Positions 34,971 through 46,944 of a DNA stretch of 64,000 nt are shown here, piece by piece; position 1 is the stretch's first letter, and every line of letters starts with the position of its first letter. Source of the DNA: Edaphochlamys debaryana (lineage: Eukaryota; Chlorophyta; Chlorophyceae; Chlamydomonadales). The DNA lies in the NCBI GenBank assembly GCA_016858145.1, contig JAEHOE010000004.1, positions 1,922,001 through 1,986,000 of the forward strand, given 5' to 3'. Both the position numbers and the translations under genes were made by a program. Below the pieces are notes generated by a model. The model worked only from the letters and a program-made list of their open reading frames with translations. It ran no database searches and had not been told where the DNA came from.

Positions 34971-37900
34971 TTACTCGCACCCGCAGCACGGGGTGTCCTG
35001 TCGCTCCACCCCCACAGTGGCGCCCGATCCATCCTCCGTGTCCTCGCTTGCGGTTGGGAGCTGCTCGCCTGCGTCGGACTGCCGATCGAGCTCTACCAGC
35101 ACGGATGACAGGCATCCGTCTTGCTCCTGCTCGTGCTCCTCCGTGAACGCCTGCTCGCAAGCTCCCACGGGGAAGGACCTGATCTCCGCAGGGCCCTCCG
35201 TGCCTGACCTCCGCCGTGCCTCCGCAATCGCCTTGGGGCTCGCCCACAGCACCTGCCCAGATGGCGTCACGAAACGCTGCAGGCCCGCCCAATGGTTGGT
35301 GGGGTCAGCCTTCTCCAGGAAAGCGCTGAAGACGCGGGCGGAGGCTCCCACCTGCAGGGCGGCGGCACCATCGGCGGTGGCGGCAGGGTCATGGTATGGA
35401 CGCAGAAGGAAGGATTCCAAGCCCCAGTCAGCCTCTCATCCTCACAAGCCGCCGCCGCAGAGCACGCACCCGTCTCCTGCTGCCCCCCATCGCTGCCCCG
35501 CTCGGTTCCGTTCCAATTGCACGCACCTGCTCCAGCCTCTGGCCTTCGGGCAAGTCGAAAGCCCGGTGCACACACGCAAAGTCCTCCACCGAGCTCTTCT
35601 TGCTCAGTGCGTCCACCCATCGGCCGGCGGCGTTCATGACTTGTGGCGGGATGGACCCTGGCGCAAACGGCGGTGGCGCCAGCGCCCGGGCCACGAGCGC
35701 CAGGTTGTTGGCTGCGGCCAACACCCTGAAGCCGATCTGCGGAAGGAATGGCAAGGAAAGAAAGGACGGGATGGAAAGACAGGATCAGGCGGACGCACTC
35801 GGACGCACGGCGGCGGGTCGACCTGATCGGACCTTCAACGGAAGGAGCCCAGGAGGTTTAGTTTAAGCAATTACGTAAGCTGCGCACCTGCATGGCTGGG
35901 ACGAGCTTGGCGACGGTCTCGGTGGGCTTGGTGATGACGTAGCCGTGGCCCTGCGGCTCCCCGCTCAGCTCGCACACCAGGTAAACGCGGAAGCGGTCCC
36001 GGGTGACCCGGTTCATGAAGTTCCGCAGCGCCGAGTCCTGCACCGAGGGGCGGCCGCGCCCGGGCGGAGGCTGCGGGCAGGGCAGCGTGCAAGCGCACGG
36101 GGGACGAGTCAGGCCCGGTTCAGGAGTGGTTTCATTGGAGCGCATGTGTACCTGGGACGAGACAGGCTGTGGCCTGGCGCACAGCTGGTTAAGCAACGGG
36201 CTAAACAGGCTGGCTGGCTAGTGGACAGAGGCGTGTGGGTCCCATGTCCCCCTGCCCAATCATGCAGCCATGCGCACCTCGAAGAGCCGGAGCACGTCGT
36301 GGAGCCACGAGGCCCGCTTCTCCGTGCCCTTGCCCCGGGCCTGCTCCCGCTCGTCCACCTCGGGCACCACCACGAAGGTGCGCGGCTTGGCGTTGTCCGC
36401 CAGGGACAGCATCAGGTTCTGCCCCACCTCAAGCATGGCCTGAAGGGGCGGCGGGTTTGTGCAAGCAAGGGAAGAGGAATGATGCGAAGTAGGATAGGTA
36501 GATACGGTACCCGCTGGAGTCAGCCCCACAGGCCAGCGTTGACCGTAAGGCCTGTGCTGATTTTAGCGCTCGACGCAGCACGCCTCAGCACCACAGCAGC
36601 TAGCTAGCTGCTGTATGTAGCTCGTGCGCTGTACTTGCGTTAGCAATCCCGCCATTCCCAGCAAGCAGGGCGCACCTTGATCTCCTCCAGCTTTGCCCCC
36701 ACGAGGCCCAGATCGTCGAGTCGCTTGGTGCGCGCCTCCAGGGCCTCGGCCATCGCGTTGACGTTTTGCGCCATGGCATTCACGTTGTGCGCAACACGTT
36801 CGACGGCGCCCTCCATCCGTGTCGCGTTCTGCCTGACCTCCTGGATCACGTCCTGGTGCGTGTCGTAGGTGCGGGCAAGGCCGCCCCAGAAGAGCTCATG
36901 CTCCAGCAGCTTATCCGTCCGCTGCCGCTTCTCGGGCTGCACCTGTTGGGTTGAAAGCAGCAAACAACGTCAGCATAAGTGGATGGACTGACCAGGGACT
37001 CCATGGGACCCCCCCTGACCCCTGTGCAAGCCTGCTTCATCCTGGCTCATGCTACCAGCCTCATCACATGCGTACGGCACCCACCTGCAGCATCTTCCGG
37101 AGGAGGCTGACCGCGTTCTTGTCCTTGGGCGTGCGCCCGTTGATACGGTCGATGAGGCAGTCCACGGTCCCCTGGGTCACGTCCGCCAGGCTCCGCAGCA
37201 CGCGCCCCGCGTCCATCTCGTTGGCTCCGTTCACCAAATGGTTGACCAGCATCTCGCCCTGGAGGTAGGGACAATGCGCATCAAAGCAGAATAAGGATGA
37301 GAAACGAATGAAAAAGCTGTTGGGTGTTGCCTGCGGGTGTCAGTCCGCAAGACACAGGGAAGAACAAGCGAGGTTATACATGCCCCGCAGCTGGCAGGTA
37401 CGCGCGTTGGGTCAAGATCCAAGTCACGTGTCGCACCTGGAGCATCTGATAGAGGATGCATCCCAGCGCCCACACGTCGATTTCGGGCGAGGCGCTGACG
37501 GGCTTGCCCTTGGCCAGCTGCGCCGCCACGTCGGGCGAGCAGATGGCGTAGGTGAGCCCCTGCGGGATTGAATGAGGAACAGCGGTTGCAGTCACCTTGT
37601 GGCAGCTATGGGGTGCATAGGCAGGCCAGAGAACAGCTGTGCAGACTTAAGGAGTCTCACCCATCCCTTGTGTCTCACCCTCCCACCCATGTTCCATCCA
37701 CACTCCAAGCGGCCTGCTGCCCAGGCCCTACCCACCGTGACTGGGTCGCCCGGCCTGCAGCTGCGGTCCAGGTCAATGAGCTTGAGGCGGCGGCCCTCGA
37801 ACTCGACCAGGTTCGCGGGCTTGACGTCACTGAGCGGCGGCGGGGGGTTCCAAGCACGGAGCCGGGTTAAGCGAAGACCATGTGTGCTCCGCAACACAGA

Positions 37901-40900
37901 ACAAAGCCCGTTTGGGCGGTCTAGCAGGGTCCGGCTTTATAGCTCACCAGTGCACCCATCCGCGTCCGTGCATGTAATCCACCGCGCGCACGACGCTCTC
38001 GAACATGGCCGTCGCCTCGTTCACGGTGAAACGGCCGCCGCTGGCCTGCACCTTGGCCAGCACATCCTGAGCACGGAACGGAGGGGGACGCAGGGCGTGA
38101 GGGCCTCCATCTGATGGTCTGCCCCTAGCACGACTACCTTAACTCGCCCTGCCCGCCTCAGGGCACGACATGATATGGATGCACGCGGAAGGCCAATGGT
38201 CAGCCACGCCCATCTAGGGCACCCGGCGGAGGCAGGCCCTACCTCGAGGCTCTGGTGGCCGCACTTGAGGGCGATGGCGTAGGGCGTGACGGGGTGCAGG
38301 GCCGGGCAGTCGAACACGCAGGCCGCCGGGCAGCTCGGATCCGCCAGGGAGACGACGTACTGGCCGTCGCGGAGCTCCGAGAGCGCCTGATGAGTGGACA
38401 GGTGCAAGGGCGCGGGCCGGTGGTAAGACTGAGCATGCAGCTAGCGTTGAATGCACATGGGCCAGCGTTGAAGGCACATGGCTCAGGGGCTCGGGGGTGC
38501 GTACCTTGACGGTGCGGTCCCTAAGGGCCTTGTCCGCGCACAGCTTGATGGCCACCCGCTCCCCGCTCCGCCGCTGGTCGGTGGCGAGGATGATGATGCC
38601 GCTGCCGCCCTTGAGCAGGGGCTGGCTGTCCAGGGGGGCAAACCTGCGTGCGAGCGAGCGCGTAGGGCGGGGCACGGCATGCATCAAAGCTTCGGCTGAT
38701 GTACAATCTCTGGGCCGTGCGGCTTGCTCCCTGCTGGGGAAGAGCGCGCGCTGAGGGTCGGGCCACGGACTGAGACCGCATGCGCGCGGCTCACCTGCCG
38801 TTGTACAGCACCAGCGTCCCGCTAGGCTCCTCCGCCTCTCCGGCAGCAGCCGCCTGGCTGCTGCCGCTGGCCTCGGCCGTCTCAGACAGTCCGCTCTCAG
38901 GCGCCGTCCGGGTCCTGCCGACGCGCGGCTCCCTCCGCTGCTGCGGCCCGCGGGCCGCCGCTCTGTTGGGCTGGAAGGCGCGCGGCTGACTGGGTCCCGC
39001 ACCCCCTGCCGACTTGGGGGACTGCCGCTCGGCTAGCCCAGCCAGCAGCACCTCAAGCTCGTGGGTGACAGCGCACAAGTCAGGGGTGTGGCCCACATTG
39101 TTCCTCAGCGTGCAGTCGGCCCCACCTGCATGCGGGGAGCAGCAAGATAGCGAGCGTTTCGCTAAGATGGTTGACTCAGGCGCAAGCGTGCAGGGCTAAA
39201 GCGGTGCCCATTGCGTGAGGGCCCCTCGCCAACGAACCACGCACCCTCGATCAGCAGCCGGACCGCTTGCTCGTCACCCCGTAGGGCGGCCTTGTGGAGC
39301 AGCGTGTCGCCCCTGCTGTCCGCACCGTCCAGCTTGGCACCTGGGAGTGACGGATGCGGTGATAGTGAGGGTTTGTACTGGTACTCGTCAAGCCTTGGCG
39401 TTTAGTTGCGGCTTCGCAGGTCTAGCCCGTCAGCTATCGCACGCACCTGCGCGAATGATGGCGTCAGCGCAGTCGTAGTGCCTGGCGTCGATGGCGGCTG
39501 CAGCGGAAAGGGGGCGCAGGTAGGGGTAGGGGTCAACACTGAGCAGAGAGATTCAGAAGGGCTGCAGCCAAGTCAAGGCACTGCCTAGCTTGCCGCCGCG
39601 ATGAGCAGCGCCCCGCTCACCAGACAGGGGGGTCTCCCCGCTCTCGTTGACCGCGTCAGGGTTAGCCCCGTTGTCCAGGAGCAGCCGGGTGGTGGCCAGG
39701 AAGCCGCTGCGGGCGGCGATGTGCAGCGCGGAGTCCTGCGGAGGAGGGAAAGCAGCGACTTACAACCCGACTTCCCGACGCAGGTGAGGTGAGAGGAGCA
39801 CGGAAGCTCCTGCGGGCTGCGCAAGGCTGGTAAGCCGGCAGCGGCTTAGAGGGCGCCCCGCTATATCGGTGCCGAGCGGGCAAGTGTGTGTGCCCACTCG
39901 CACCTTGGAGCCGAACCGGGGGATGTTGGCGTCCGCGCCCGCGCCGAGCAGGAGCTCACACAGCGAGTTGTGCGACAGCGAGGCGGCCAGGACCAGCGGC
40001 GTCGTGCCGGTGGAATCCTGGGAGGAAGGGGGCCACAGTGGTAAGGGCGAAGCGGATCAGCCTCCGGTGCGCGACGGCCCCTGACGGGCCCTGCCTGATC
40101 CCGTCAGGTCCTGCCTGGGCCTGCACCTATCGTCCAGTGCCCGCGGGACGGCCCCACGTCCTTCGACCCCCCTGCCGCCCTCGCCTGCACGTCGATGCGT
40201 GCGCCCGCCTCCTCAAGCAGCTGCACCACCTCCTCGTTGTTGCCCTTGACGGCCTGCGCGCACAGGCAAGGAGGGGAAGGCAGGGGAAGCGCATGAGAAG
40301 CTGCGCTGGATGAAACAGCCAGTACTGTGTGTCTGCTTCACCGGTGAATCGCGGCTGTGTGGCCGGTGGTGCTGCTGCCGCTCACCAGGTGCAAGGGCCT
40401 GGCCCGGTCGCCCGTGCGTACGCAGTCCACGGCAGCGCCGGCCGCGAGCAGCGCCTCCACCACGGCCACGTCGCCCTTCTCCGCCGCCAGGTGCAGAGGC
40501 GTCGCCTGGCGCCCGTTGGGGGCGTTGACGTCGCACTTACCGCACTGTGTGGGGGGCGCGGGGTGCAGGAGCAGTGAGGGCGGGACAAGTTCGATGCTCG
40601 GAGATGTATGATGACTGATTGTGCGCGAGCCTCGCATGCAGTGCAAACACGCGTTGCTTGGCCTCGAAGCGGCAGCCATGAGCCTCACCTCCAGCAGGAG
40701 CAGTGTGAAGGTCTCTGACGTGGGTGCGGGCAGGAGCACCGCCAGGTGGAGAGGCCTGCAGCCGTCTCGGCGAGGCATGTTGACCTGTCACGCACGGAGC
40801 ACAGGGCGGGTGCAGCCAGCTTCAAACAGGTGCTGTCCGCAGTGCCTCTTCCATCGTATCCGCATCGAGCTAGCCTACCGTGGCTATGTCTCCCGTAACA

Positions 40901-43900
40901 AGCCCACATGAAGCCCCAAGCATCCAACACGGGGCCGCGCTCCCCACCTGGACGCCCTCCTTGAGGAGCATGCGGCACAGCGGCTCCCTGGCGAGGCGCA
41001 CGCACACGTGCAGCGGCGTCTCGCCCTCGCCCAGGCTGGCCACGTCCAGATTGACGCCTGCAGCAGCGGTTTGTACGTGAATGTGAGACACGTGGCATGA
41101 GCACAGAGCAGACGGGCGGGCGGGCGGGCCGCTCTCACCTAGCGTGGTGACCAGGACCCTGAGCAGGCCCTCGTTGCCCTCCTCGCACGCGGCGTGCAGA
41201 GCGGTCTTGCGGGATGCCAAGTCCAGCCGGTGAGCAACCTGCAGGCGGGCGCACGCCCGGGGGCCTCCCAGCTTCAGAGTCACAGCGGAACCGAGGTGCG
41301 CCAATCAACCAATCAAAGTCCGTGGCAGCTCGACCATTGGCAGGCGCCACGACAATTGAAGCTCGCTCGCAGGCACAAAGATACCCTCAAGCAGCCCTCA
41401 CCGATGGGTTGCTCTGCAGCTCTGCCAGCATCGCCCTGCGGTCTCCTCGCTGCACCGCCTCTATCGTGTTACGGGTGGAGGCGGTCAGCCTCTCCAGCTC
41501 CTCGAGATACGCCTGCAGGTGGCAAAAACGGCAAATGGGATGAGCCAAGACTCGACTGAGGCAGCTGCGAGCTGCCTGATAAGTCTGTGCATTTCACCAT
41601 CCCTTCCGCCGCCGGCCTGCACCACGCTGCAAGCAACCTGCAGCGCCCCGCCCAGCCCTGAGGCTCCCCTCCAGTCCCGCCCCTTACCGTCAACTCGGCC
41701 CCCTTGGCACCGCCCGCGCTGGGGGACAGCGTGCGCGCAGCCCCGTACTCAAGCAACAGCCGTACCACATCGTCCTGCTCAGCGCCCTTTCCAGCAGCCA
41801 CATCGGCGAGGAGGGGCTTGCTGGCCTTCTTGGCACCCCCCTGCGGAAAGAGAGGAGTCCAGCGTCAGAGATGCTGGCGGTTGTATGTGTGGGGTTTGGC
41901 ACTCTTGCAGGCCGGCCCCAAAGAGGTGACGGGCTCACCCGGCTCGTGTCCACCCTTGCTCCCGCCGACAGCAGGACCCGCGCAGCCCCTGCGTGCCTCT
42001 GCTTGCAGGCGGCCACGAGCGGCGTGCACCCAGCCTGTGGCGGGGGGGTGCAGGGGCGCACAGAGCGACACACATGTTTGAGACGCCGTCGTGGTAGGCT
42101 GGCATCACACGCAAACAAGCTCCTTCGCTTGCTTGACTCACATTGTTGCAGCTCTCCACGCTTGCCCCAGCGGCAATCAGAGAAGACACCAGGGCCGTCT
42201 GACCGGCGGAGGCAGCCGCGTGAAGGGGCGTCATGCCCGCCTGCACATACACCGCAACCCCACATCAGCAACCGGCCTGGCGGTTGACGTGCAGTTCTGA
42301 GCCCGCAAGGCACGTACCGCGTCGGCCCGGTTCACGGCAGCTCCGGCCGCCAGCAGCAGCCGCGCGATCTGCATGGCCAGGTCAGCGCCGTACACAATCA
42401 GTAAGCTTGCTATGTGCGACAGCCTGCAGCACTTCATCCGTACAGCTCAGTCTCTCACCTGCTCGTGACCGCCTTTCGCCGCAACCCACAGCGGCGTGCG
42501 TCCATCGGAAGACTCCACGTCCACCCGGCTGCCCGCAGCCACCAGCACCGAGGCCACCTCCAGCCGCCCCTCGTCACAGGCAATCCACAGAGGCGTCGAG
42601 TCCAACTTGTCATGCCGGATCTCCTTGTTGGCGCCCGCCTGCAACAACCGCAGCAGCAGGTTCGCTTATGAGTGATGCGGCAGTTGTGTTGCTCCTCGGG
42701 GCTAACCCAAGACTTCTTCCATCCGGTGTCCATGCAGCCGTACGGGGGCTTACATTGAGCAATGCCCTCACAACGTCCAGGTGTCCGTGCTTGGACGCAG
42801 TCCACAGCGGCGTGGTGGAGTCCTGCGGGGCGCAGAATGAGGGGCGGCGTCGCCGTTTGCCCCAGCGGCCCTCCATTCTCAGCGCCCGTCATCCATTTAC
42901 TCCATCACACCCCAATCGAGCGAGCGGCTTGCAGTCCAGGAGACCTCCAGCAGCAAGCATTCAGCTCCCGCACCTTGGTCGGGGCATCGCAAACAGCCTT
43001 TGCGCCGAGCAGCATCTGCACGATTTCCAGACGCCCGGCCTGAGACGCGGCGTACAGCGGAGTTACGTTCTCCTGGGGCGCGTAAGCAACAATGACAGAG
43101 ATATTGCAGGCGCGAGAAGGTCAGGTCAGGGCCATGTTGCATGGGTAATTGATGCCGTACATCTGGATCAGTCCACTAGCTACTAGCTACTCGTCCCTAA
43201 GCAGACGACGAGCTCTAGCCCAACGAAGCGATGAAGCTCACCTGCGGCTTGGTGCTCTCGCTCCGCCTCATCACGCGCGCCACCATGCCATCCTGCCGTA
43301 CGCAGATGTGAATGGGCACGCTCATGAGAGACTGCTGGGCGTTGGTTTGCAATCACGTTGCTGCCCGCCGAAGCACTCGTGCCTGGCTGGTTGCCCTCTG
43401 GTTATGAACCCCAGGTTCACCCACCGGCAGTTTCAGGCGAGCCTCCGTGTTGGCTCCAGCCTGTGTAGAGGTGAAAGCAACGAACTTAAGAGAGGTGGAT
43501 TGAGTAGGATTCCTTTGATACGTTTTGCCCTGTCGGGCCGGGCCAAGGTGCTTGATTACGCCCCGTCGCTTACGTCCAGCAGGGCGCGCACCACCTCGAT
43601 GTGGCCCCGCTCGCAAGCCACCCACAGCGGCGTGCGTCCGTCCTGCGAGCGATAGCACAGGAGAATGGGGCTGGCTGAGCCAGGCCAGGCTGGGGGATTG
43701 CAGGAAGGACAGAGGCCTGCACTACTTGCATCGACCTGAAGCTGGTCAAGCCTTCCAGGACCGGAAGCCTTTTGGCCTTGGGAGCTGACCTACCATGGTT
43801 TGGCTTTCCTTCGAGACCCCCGCCTCCATGAGCAGGGCCAGCATCTCGCGATGCCCCAGGTAGGCCGCCGCCCACAGCGCCGTCACGCCCTCCTGCAGGC

Positions 43901-45612
43901 GGGAAGAGGATGGAGCTGACGTGTCGGAATGGGTTTGGGATGAGATTCAAGCAGCCCCCTTCTGCCCTCCACTTCCCCGGCCTTGCGTCTCAGCGTCTGG
44001 CTCTCACAGCTCTCGTCCACGTCATTACAAGCGACCACCCCGCCGCCACCATGGCTTCGCGAAGGTTGACTTGCACTCTGCGCTCCCTATTCTCCGGGAC
44101 CCACCGCTCCAAATACTTGTCCGCGAGCGTCCTTGTTCACGCTGCCGCCCCGGCACCACAGCAGCTCCCGAACCACGTCCACATGTCCGTTGGCCGCAGC
44201 CGTGACGAGCGGCGTGCAGCCACCCTGAGACGGAAAAGCGGACGGAAACACACGTGGAGCTACAACGGGACACCCTGGCAAAGAGCACAGCGACAAGGCG
44301 AGCAGCAGTGTCCACATCTATCGCGCGCGGTACTACAGTGCTTTTGCACGATTGCGTTCTGTCGTCGCCACTCACCGGTCCAAGCACGTCCAGCTTTGCT
44401 CCGGCCTGCGCGCAAACGTTGGCAAGACGAGAGTTGGAGGCCCTCCCATACAGGAACCCTACGCTTGCCAACAGGGCCTACCTTGATCAGTAGCTTTACG
44501 CAGGGGAGCTGACCCGCCAAGCAGCTGATCCACAGGGGGGTTTGGCCATCCTGCGGAGGGGTGGTCATGGGAGGTGCATGGGAAAGTGAGAGATGACCAC
44601 AAAGCACGACATTCGTGCAGTATGCTGAAAGCTGCATGACCTCATGACCTACATTCCTCGCCCTCCCAGACAATAGCCCCCACCTGCTTCTGCAGGAGGT
44701 CACCAGTGCACTTGGCCGCCAGCAAAACGCGGACCACCTGCGCGGGTTGCAGAGAGGTAGGGTTTGGCGTGCAGTGCATGGACCCGCGGCATGTAGCAGG
44801 GCCCCACCTACAACTACCGGTACGTGCCTCTACCTAAACTTGCCACCCAAAGCCCCCATCCAACATCTTCCCCGCATGCCCATCTGCCGGTGTGCACGCC
44901 AGTACACCCTCCGCGGCACTTGCCTCGGAATGGCCGTGCCTGTCTGCCAAGAGGAGAGCTGCAGTGATATCCTGAGGCAAGAATGGAAGAGGTTGATCTG
45001 ATGAAGGCGCGTACTGGTGTGAGCGGGTGCGGGTACCCCGACCACCCATCTAGGAACACCCAGTGGCGGCGCTCCTCTGGCCCCCAACCTGGCATGCAGT
45101 CCCGCTTCGTTTCGAGCCATGGCATGTGAGTCCTTGCCTTCGCTGTGGCGTCGTTGGGCGACGCGGTCAGCAGCAGCTCTTGCACAGCTTCGGAGTTGCC
45201 CACAGCGGCCGAAAGCATCAGGGGACTAAGCCCTTCCTGCTCCTGCGCGTTGGGGTGGGTGGGGGTCGGACCTGTCAGGGACCTGGCCGTCCTGACAAAC
45301 GTGTCAGGTAAAGGGCGAACGTCCAGGGCAGCCCGCACGCCGCGCATGTCGTGGGTCCATGTTTGCCTCATCACAACACCGCTCTGTTCGCTGCATTGGC
45401 GCATGCGACCGTCGCTGCGACACGCGCGCGCAAATTTGCTCGGACAGGCGCAGACTTGCCACTTTAGGTTCAACCAAGAGAAGCTCCTTGTGTTCATCGA
45501 TGCGAAAGCGGTGAGCGCCCGCGGAGTCCTTGCCTACAGGCGCCACTTCCGCGTTTGCGCTGTCGGTGCTGTCCACACCAGCAAGCTTCGCGGGGCATAA
45601 GCAGTTCCCCAT
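34971..45612 (-). CDS. Ankyrin-repeat protein kinase with N-terminal acylation motif
   Basis: Forty exons from ATG 45612 to the stop at 34971-34973; 1642 residues; every junction keeps phase. It starts MGNCLC, a likely N-myristoyl Gly2 plus palmitoyl Cys. About 20 ankyrin repeats follow (residues 52-970: DGRTPLWVACERGHIEVV, EGVTALWAAAYLGHREML, ATPLHLAAEKGDVAVVEALL). The kinase domain (about 975-1240) has KGGSGIIILATD, VAIK (ATP Lys), HCDVKPANLV (catalytic Asp and Asn kept, HRD Arg replaced by Cys), IDLD instead of DFG, and DVWALGCILYQML. Then come a heptad-like segment (NVNAMAQNVNAMAEALEART) and a region with FVVVPEVDE, RVYLVCELSGEP and GYVITKP that I have seen in protist ankyrin-kinase proteins but cannot name. 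The tail ends in CCGCE. Key exons: 45460-45612, 43794-43892, 42459-42638, 38795-39125, 38505-38643, 38243-38386, 37948-38066, 37736-37829, 34971-35351. Likely a membrane-anchored signalling kinase. A split into two genes is possible but no stop demands it. Confidence 0.88.
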
Positions 45613-46944
45613 GTCGCCCTTGGTGTAGCTAGAAGGCTAGGACCCTCTGCGGGGCGACGTGTGTGCGCGGTCGTCGTGCGACGCTCTTCTTTTTGCTGCA
45701 CAAGTTCAGTTAACGTGGCTGTCACTGCAGCTTATTGTGTTTTATATCACCAAAATGCTCTGTATTGAGTGGTAAAGTGGGGCGGTAAGACTTCTTGGCC
45801 GATCGAGCGTCGGGCCTGCCGCACCGCCCGGGCCGCAGCCGGGCCTCGTGCACGGGGGTCTCCCTCGTCGCGCTCTGTGCTACTAGGTTACCCAGTATTA
45901 CGCCAACTAAAATTCCACCTCGGCGGCGGGGGGTCCGGGACGGCCCGGGCCAACCACCAGCCCGCCACAGGCCCGCAGGTTCGTAGCTTCGCACGTGCGG
46001 CACCTTGGTGTGGAGGCGGGCGGAGGTTGCCTTTCCCTGCCTATGTTTTGTTGAAACATGTGCACTGTGCACCCACAGCGCCTGCAGCGCCCCTTGCGCG
46101 CTGCCCAGCCAGGATCGTGTCTTTCCCGCTGCCTGCCCCTGCCCCCCCACCACACACAGCGTCCGACCCAAGCTGCCATCTCCCCTGCTCAGGCCCCGGT
46201 CCCGTCATTGGGGCCCCAACTTCATCGCCGGGGAGGTAGGTCAGGTAACCCCTGGAAGAGCCCTTTACCGTCAACGGATTGCAGGTCAGCCCGCGCGCTC
46301 AAACGTAAGCACTCAGCGGCACTTCAACAGGCTCAAACTTCTCATGACTCTTGGTCCCAAACTCACTCTTTTGGAGCTCTTGGACGTTGCCACCAAGGCC
46401 ACCTGCTAGACCTCCTGCTTGTGGGCTCACACAGACCGGGGGCGTTCGCTGTCCCTCACTGAGAGAACTGGGCCGGTGCCATCCCGGTGCGGGCCTGATC
46501 GGGCCTTGGCCATAGTACCCCGGGGTCAGAGACACACGCTAGCATACGCAACATGCTAGCAAGGGCTATGTCCTTGAGAGGTTGCCTTGTCATGGGGTGC
46601 GCGGAGGCCTGGGCCCCCAAGCGCCGGCGTGGGCCCGGCCTGGGCCTCGCCTCCGCCACGGCCGAAGCACGGGCAATGTTTAGGAAGCAGCATCAGCGCA
46701 CTGAATACTCGTTGTTGATGGCTTCTAGGTCGTCGGGCCCGGATGTGGTGAAGCGAGCCCGCGGAGGACCGCGCAAAGGCCCCGCCCATGCGAGTTTTGG
46801 GCCACCTTAAGCTCACCATTATATCTAAACGCCCCCGCATACTCAACTCAGCTGCGCAACTGTAATACCTTACGCCAGCCCCTCCCGTCCAGACTTCACC
46901 TCGCCAACCCCTGCAAACCCTCTTGGCCAGGATTCCTTGACAAC
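45613..46944. promoter_or_regulatory. Divergent intergenic region of ankyrin kinase and C2/VASt genes
   Basis: 1.3 kb between two divergent start codons, so both promoters lie here. No supported coding exon. The part at 45680-45780 and 46800-46930 is more AT-rich, consistent with sequence near the two transcription starts. No defined element recognised. Confidence 0.45.

Noticed and set aside
45769..46239. 156-codon plus-strand frame in the divergent promoter region
   Set aside because: No domain, biased Pro/Arg/Ala composition and no splice or start context. Taken as chance.
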